From Butyriboletus loyo (Eukaryota > Basidiomycota > Agaricomycetes > Boletales > Boletaceae): a DNA stretch of 53,280 nt. Below the pieces are notes generated by a model. The model did not search any database. It was not told the origin of the DNA and worked only from the letters and a program-made list of their open reading frames with translations. Below are positions 48,600 through 53,280 of the stretch, piece after piece; within the stretch, counting starts at the first letter, position 1, and each line of letters opens with the position of its first letter. The stretch spans positions 1 through 53,280 of the forward strand of contig JBBPSI010000173.1 of assembly GCA_038093515.1 (NCBI GenBank), written 5' to 3'. The translations under genes and the position numbers were made by a program.

Positions 48600-50223
48600 G
48601 ACACATGTATATTTATAGTCCTTCACACTCGGGCAGCAAGCGCCGGCTTGCACCATAGACATTAATTGGGACCATCACATGCAGTTCAAACGAGCGTATG
48701 ATTTAGTTTTGTATGGCACGTTGCTGTTGCCATGCGAGCAGGGGACAATCAATGACCAGCGGAAAAAAGTTGATCGGGGAAAGTGCAGGAAATCTCAACC
48801 GGCCCGTAGCGCCCACTTTTGCATGGGTACTCGCGAGTCGGCGTGAAGATCTCTATCGCCTATTAAAATAAACCGCCATGAGTCGTTTAGTTTCCTCCTC
48901 CTTCGTAAGGATGTACAACGTTACCCGAACGTGAATCGTGAATCTCGGCCGATCCGAGTCGTTCATATGTCAACACGTTTGTCCCAGATTGGCCTCCGTT
49001 TTTTTTTTTTTAAATTTCACGGACACACGGACACCCGCCGGCACACGTACATAGGCGCTGACGCATGACAACGCACCAACGCGTCCGTCGTCGTACGGCC
49101 AAAGTTTTGGAAACGTCAGATTGAACCAACAGGAAAAAAAAAAAAAAAAAAACTGACCGTGTATCATGGGCCTATGATGGATCTCACGCTCCCTGGCGTT
49201 TATAACGCATCCGATGTCTGACGGCAGTTGCATGACAGAAAGCGCGGAAGGGATGGGAGGGATCGTATCGAACCATGGAGAGGCCCGGACTGGGATGTCG
49301 CACCTGCCTGTGATTTTCGCCCTTTCGGCAATGGAGAGACATCGGAGCCGGCCGGTGAGCGTCGTGTAAGTTGGCCTGGGCAGTGCCCGGGGTTTTCCCA
49401 TCTTACGCAACCAAGCATCGAAAAACGATGGGCGGATGCGTGGGACGAACGTACATGGTTGGTCACGTCAGCGGGGCTAAGCTTTTTGAGGGATGGTCAG
49501 AGGCAGTGAACAGAACGTACATATTATATGGCATAGCCTGTCGCGTCGGACGATTGTTTGTTTGTTGGCTGGACCAGGGATTCATCAATCAAGCACTGGA
49601 GAACACAATCGTTGGCTACTGCCCACATCGCGATCGAATACATGCGCCGTTAGGTCTCCATAGGGGTAGACGTACGTACCTACCAAGTTGCGATTGACCG
49701 ACCGCTGACTCACGCCTCAGCGACTCGCCGAGGCACATGCCGAGCAAGCATTTCGAGAAACCCGAAAACAGCGACGTGGGAGGGGTCCGGTGGATTCGAA
49801 GGCAACGTGCGAATGGAATCGAAACGGACGTCCGCATCGATCACTTGCCCAACCGAAGGTCTTGGAGGCAGTTTTGACGAATCTCGAAAAAAAGCCTTGT
49901 CTCGTAACCAGTAGTGAATGATTGATGGCGTCCACGGGAACTCACGCATTCGGTTTTGAAAAAAAAAACCCCGGTTGATAAGCGCGGGAGTTCAGAACGT
50001 CTAGAGGGGCATACTTGGGCTACCGGTGCGAGAAGTGGTACCACCCGCACGATTTGTCTGCAAGGGCTTGTAGGTCTTCATCCACGCGTGCTCTTGCACA
50101 GCGCATACGGGGAATGCGTCGGCTTGGCCAGCAAGAAACACACTTCGCAGCGAACGGGAGAAAGCAGCGACATTCACCAGAGCTGAAGCTAGGAGAGCTG
50201 CTGCAAAGGCTCGCCAGGCAGAG
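48600..50223. other. 1.6-kb region without a supported gene
   Basis: Contains a T tract (about 49003-49012) and a 20-bp A tract (about 49133-49151), plus a second copy of a 17-bp word also at 18214. A frame joining into 50224 opens at about 50071, and a possible upstream exon of the Mus7-like gene lies near 50005-50070; this is not firm. Confidence 0.45.
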
Positions 50224-51391
50224 ATGGAGACCAAGAAAACGGCAAAGAGGAGACCCAAACCTTTTCCGATTCATGAGGATGCTGAGCATGTATTCACACG
50301 TCTGCCTGGACGCATTCCTCCTGTAAGTCCTATTTTGCAATACTTCGTCGTCTGCCTAAAGTCGGGTTGTTGTCAAACAGGAACCGTCGCCTTCCCCATC
50401 CCTGTTCTCCCGGGCGCACTCGGAGCCCGCGATGGCTTCATACCCTCCATCCCCCGCAAGATCACCTTTCAAACCCCTCGCGTCATCTCGAGTGTCTTCT
50501 CTTTCCCCAACTTCTAGCTCGAAATCTCTCCGATCACCTGATTTTAGCGTTTATCTGCAACAAGAAGATCCGTATCGATCTGATGAACGTGACCCGCCTT
50601 TCCCGCGCAGTGTCTCGCCAGTCGATCACTCTGTTACTTATTCTGTTCCACCAAGTCCCTCTGGACCACCAACAACTTCTGGTGCTAGTGCCCTGCATTC
50701 GAATGCCTCGGGAACAGAGTCAGAATCAGACCAGCCGTCTACCTTCGGGATGAATTCCAAGGACAGGAAACGACTTCGCGTGCTCAAACGGATGATGCCA
50801 GCTGCAATGATCGCCCGAGAACTCGGCACTACCAAGGCTGCGCACCTTCTGCCTCCGCATCCTAGGGTCATAGTAGAATCCTCGGGGAGTGAGGCGGAGG
50901 AAGTCGGATTGGTACCTGGGCTTGCAAGGGTTCGAAAGGGAAGGTATAGGCGTGTGGAAGTTAGAGGAGACCCAGAAAGTTCGGACGTGGAACGTCCCAC
51001 GGAGGTGTACGATGATGATGTGAAGCAGGATGCTGACCTCGGTGCGATGGAGGTACTTTCTGACAGGCAATCGGGCGTTTGGGTTAGGCGGACACGATAC
51101 GCTTCGGCGAGGCTCAAAGACGAGGGCGACGTGATTTCCCTCAGCGACAGCTCTATGCCGGGGTCTTCTTCGGAAGACTCGGGAAGTAGCCGCAGTGATG
51201 ATGACAAAGCTCACCAATCGCTCTTCGACCGTCCCGCGAGAGGGCCAGCGCGCGAGAGAAGTCTGATTGACTGGATGTTGACTCGGACGAGAGATTCTAG
51301 CAGGCCGAAGTCCAAGTTTAAACAACCGGCGGGGTCGCGGAAGTCTCGTGGATCTGGAGCACCACGGTTGGATATTGTTACGGGCGGCGCA
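50224..51391 (+). pseudogene. N-terminal region of a Mus7/MMS22-like DNA repair protein, cut off
   Basis: Mus7/Mms22 proteins work with a cullin ubiquitin ligase to repair broken replication forks. Exons 50224-50322 and 50381 onward (joined by GTAAGT and CAG) encode a Ser/Pro-rich region. Then come what look like family blocks: LKRMMPAAMIA, a PGLARVRKG block, RGDPESSDVE, SLIDWMLTRTR and LDIVTGGA. In the family these precede a long helical domain of a thousand or more residues. Here similarity stops after VTGGA at about 51391; the frame runs on without recognisable sequence to a stop at 51484, about 400 aa in all. The true start may be further upstream. Identification is from remembered block order, so moderate. 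Confidence 0.6.
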
Positions 51392-51899
51392 ACAGGATGG
51401 CGAGGAAGGTGGGGAAGAGGATCATGTTCAGTCGTATCCCATTCGCGTGTCATTTTCGGTCATCAAGGTCAGTTGGTTCCGTAGTCGTTTCTTTTATATC
51501 GTTCATAGGCTGATGAGGTTGTTTGGAATAGAACAATGCCAAGGGCTCGCTCAACGTTGACACGATGTGTCAAGAAGGGGCCTTCCTTGTGGACAACATC
51601 TCATTCTACCCGGATGCCCAGCTCGGTACTGAACTGACTGCAGAAGCGGACTGGAAACGTCGCGGACTGTACATTGGCCCACAGTTTGACTCGCTGGATG
51701 TGACGGTTCAAGAAGAGTTTGAAAAGTGGTTGAACGAGCGGGGTGTGAACGAGAGCCTTGCCACGTTTATTCCGGCGTACTCGGAACACAAGGAACAAAA
51801 GGTGAGTGTGTATGGCGTGCTTTGATGGGATGGTGATTGACTTGTGCTCAGGAGTACGTGAGATGGTTGGAGAACGTCAAGAGTTATATCGACGCTTGA
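51392..51899 (+). pseudogene. MAM33: C-terminal half of a MAM33/p32 (C1QBP) mitochondrial protein
   Basis: MAM33/p32 is an acidic doughnut-shaped trimer of the mitochondrial matrix. The frame picks up at about 51396 with an acidic DGEEGGEED stretch, then YPIRVSFSVIK. It continues in exon 51532-51801 (GAFLVDNISFY, DWKRRGLYIGPQFD, ESLATFIPAYSEHKEQK) and ends in exon 51852-51899 (EYVRWLENVKSYIDA). The introns have normal GT and AG ends. The targeting peptide, N-terminal helix and first beta strands are absent, and no in-frame ATG exists: the only nearby candidate at 51348 is GTG. It lies directly against the Mus7-like segment in a different frame. A CAACAG at 51390-51395 resembles a splice acceptor. 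Confidence 0.82.
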
Positions 51900-52106
51900 A
51901 GGGAGGGATATTAGCATTGGATATTTTGTACCTTGACTAATTAGCACGTTCGTATGCGCACGAATTGCATCACCGCTCACGAAAGAATTGACTCAGCTCG
52001 AGCCAGTTTGTTCGGTAAAAGACGAGAACTGTGTCAGAATGACGTCGAACATTCTCGGCCGTATACAGCACTTTCTTGCAAGCCACGTCTCTCAGGTCAC
52101 AGCGCA

Positions 52107-52114
52107 TATATAAA
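52107..52114 (+). promoter_or_regulatory. TATA box of the small hypothetical gene
   Basis: TATATAAA lies 52 bp before the ATG at 52166, a spacing much like that of the dienelactone hydrolase gene. Confidence 0.55.
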
Positions 52115-52165
52115 CCCATCGACGGATTCCGACCATGAGCCACAGCGAGCGAACTCGGCACGATC

Positions 52166-52688
52166 ATGTCCTCTCCCATTCCCATCCCCATCCGCTACCC
52201 TTCTCACAGCGGTGCGTCCTCTCCGGGGCTCTACGTTCCCGTTCATAGACGCGCGCCCGGTTCCTACGCCTCCAGCTCGTCCAGAACACCCTCACCCTCC
52301 CCCTCCCACTCACCATCACCCACATACCTCGCACGTACGTATCCATCTCACTCACCCGACACAAAGAAACGCTGACGTCACCACCGCAGTAAACTTGCAC
52401 ACCCCCACATCCGCATCTATACCGGGTGTGTACACCCCCGCAGAGCTCCTTCTGCTCTCGACATCCCCACTGGCCAAGTTATCCGTGGACGACGTCGACG
52501 CACTGCGTACGCTCGCACCCGAGGTCGTGCGGACGCGGAAACAGCTCAAGACATTGGTGTGGCATGCGCGTCATCCTCATCATCCGACGGACTTGGACTT
52601 GCCGCGGTCACATGGGAGGACGTCTTCGCACGGGTCACATGCATCAGAATCGGAAGAAGACAGGGCGACGAGTTGGAGGCGGATCTAG
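52166..52688 (+). CDS. small hypothetical protein (155 aa)
   Basis: Not recognised. Two exons (52166-52334 and 52390-52688), joined by GTACGT and CAG, give 155 aa. The first 57 residues are disordered and rich in Ser, Pro and Tyr. Exon 2 has a compact predicted helical segment (PAELLLLSTSPLAKLSVDDV, then LRTLAPEVVRTRKQLK), followed by His-, Ser- and Glu-rich sequence. There is no signal peptide or membrane segment. A good TATA box 52 bp upstream supports the start. The other frame, open from 51954 to 52688, shares exon 2 but its 5' part is low-complexity and is rejected. Confidence 0.6.
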
Positions 52689-52967
52689 TCGATTCATCCT
52701 TACTTCATTTCATCACGCGAACGCTATTATTTACCACGAATAGCACTGTAGAAATCACATTACATCCGACAACGATTAACCACGCCACGTCCATTCGAAA
52801 GGATAGCTGGAGAATGTAGAGTACAACAGCCCAGATATCCGAGACAACGAAGGGCGATAGACTATCCTCGAACGCTCCACGCAACGAGAACAGCCAACGC
52901 ACTAGCTAAGAGCACCCACTTTCGCACTCCGCCGCTACACATTGCGTTTGTCTGTTTGCATGAGACC
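52689..52967. other. short intergenic stretch between convergent genes
   Basis: No coding region supported. It should hold the 3' ends of the 155-aa gene and of the minus-strand gene at the right edge. Confidence 0.5.
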
Positions 52968-53280
52968 TTAGTTACATCCGGGCCACTGGGCAACGAAATC
53001 TACCTTGCTCTCACCTTCGGAGCCAGGCGCGGGCAGGGGACGCGGTGGCAGACGCACGCCGAGCGCATTCTTGAGCCAGGCTTCTTTCTTCACCTAGTGA
53101 GGAGAAGAAAGTTCATAACGCATGCCACTTGATCGGATGAACAGACTTACGCTGTAAGGGGGGAACCTGCTCCCCAGGATCATGTCAATCCTGGATTTCC
53201 GAGCGCGTCAGTCTAGAAAAAAAAATATGCGTACGTTTCACGCGTACCAGGAAGGCGAGTCGATCGATGATCTCTGGTGA
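52968..53280 (-). CDS. 3' end of an unrecognised minus-strand gene (partial)
   Basis: The right edge cuts this gene. Three exon pieces fit together: 53280-53248 (incomplete), 53190-53151 and 53093-52968, with GT donors and AG acceptors in a consistent frame. The readable C-terminal part includes MILGSRFPPYSVKKEAWLK, then a Pro-rich ALGVRLPPRPLPAPG segment, ending WPGCN and a TAA. I could not name the family. An alternative last intron starting at the GTAGAT near 53004 is possible. Confidence 0.5.

Noticed and set aside
49003..49151. T tract and A tract suggesting a retroposed cDNA tail
   Set aside because: No coding remnant or target-site duplication adjoins the A tract; simple homopolymer runs are enough.
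50638..51325. Minus-strand frames of 189 and 199 codons
   Set aside because: Antisense shadows of the Mus7-like coding region; no recognisable domains.
51348..51560. Possible intact start for the MAM33 half at 51348
   Set aside because: The codon there is GTG, not ATG, and the residues before the acidic stretch have no MAM33 character.
51954..52688. A 244-codon plus-strand open frame starting at 51954
   Set aside because: Its 5' two thirds is a low-complexity Pro/His-rich shadow running through the TATA region. A spliced model starting at 52166 explains the region better.

Overview
The window is nuclear DNA of a filamentous basidiomycete, most likely an Agaricomycete. The evidence is dense genes split by many 48-75 bp introns, fungal-type protein families (Ded1, Spt20, Sds3, App1, Doa10, a Fur-like NCS1 permease), and a decayed Ty1/copia element at the left edge. 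Exons were placed by hand, by joining conserved protein blocks across splice sites and checking that every frame closes. No prokaryotic features, rRNA, tRNA or CRISPR were seen.

Layout. 1-5789: the 3' part of a copia retrotransposon with broken gag and pol, its 3' LTR, and a second LTR of the same family in inverted orientation. 6441-9035 (minus): an HDDC2/YGK1-type 5'-deoxynucleotidase and an Sds3-like histone deacetylase subunit only 111 bp apart. 10264-11453 (plus): a dienelactone hydrolase. 11614-16021 (minus): the bifunctional purine enzyme ADE17/ATIC, then the SAGA subunit SPT20. 16281-17971 (plus): HGH1, divergent from SPT20. 17972-20491 is empty. 20492-27367 (minus): a GATA-finger factor, an unrecognised 562-aa protein and the DEAD-box helicase DED1. 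27600-28464 (plus): a SEC72-like TPR protein, divergent from DED1. 30751-34128: a divergent pair, TPT1 (minus) and APP1 (plus). 36996-48599 (plus): a RING protein, a fold-back repeat element at 39481-40140, an NCS1 nucleobase permease and the ER ubiquitin ligase DOA10/SSM4. 50224-51899: a locus where the N-terminal region of a Mus7/MMS22-like gene abuts the 3' half of a MAM33/p32-like gene in another frame. 52166-52688: a small unknown gene. The right edge cuts a further minus-strand gene.

The genes are mostly unrelated housekeeping functions: chromatin (Sds3, Spt20), purine and nucleotide metabolism (ADE17, HDDC2, NCS1), translation (Ded1, Hgh1, Tpt1), ER translocation and quality control (Sec72, Doa10), and lipid and actin (App1). 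Three pairs share short divergent promoters of 230-265 bp. No single novel multi-gene system is evident. The observations most worth checking are the Mus7/MAM33 junction, a local cluster of inferred GC-AG introns, tiny exons, and the 155-bp-arm inverted repeat element.
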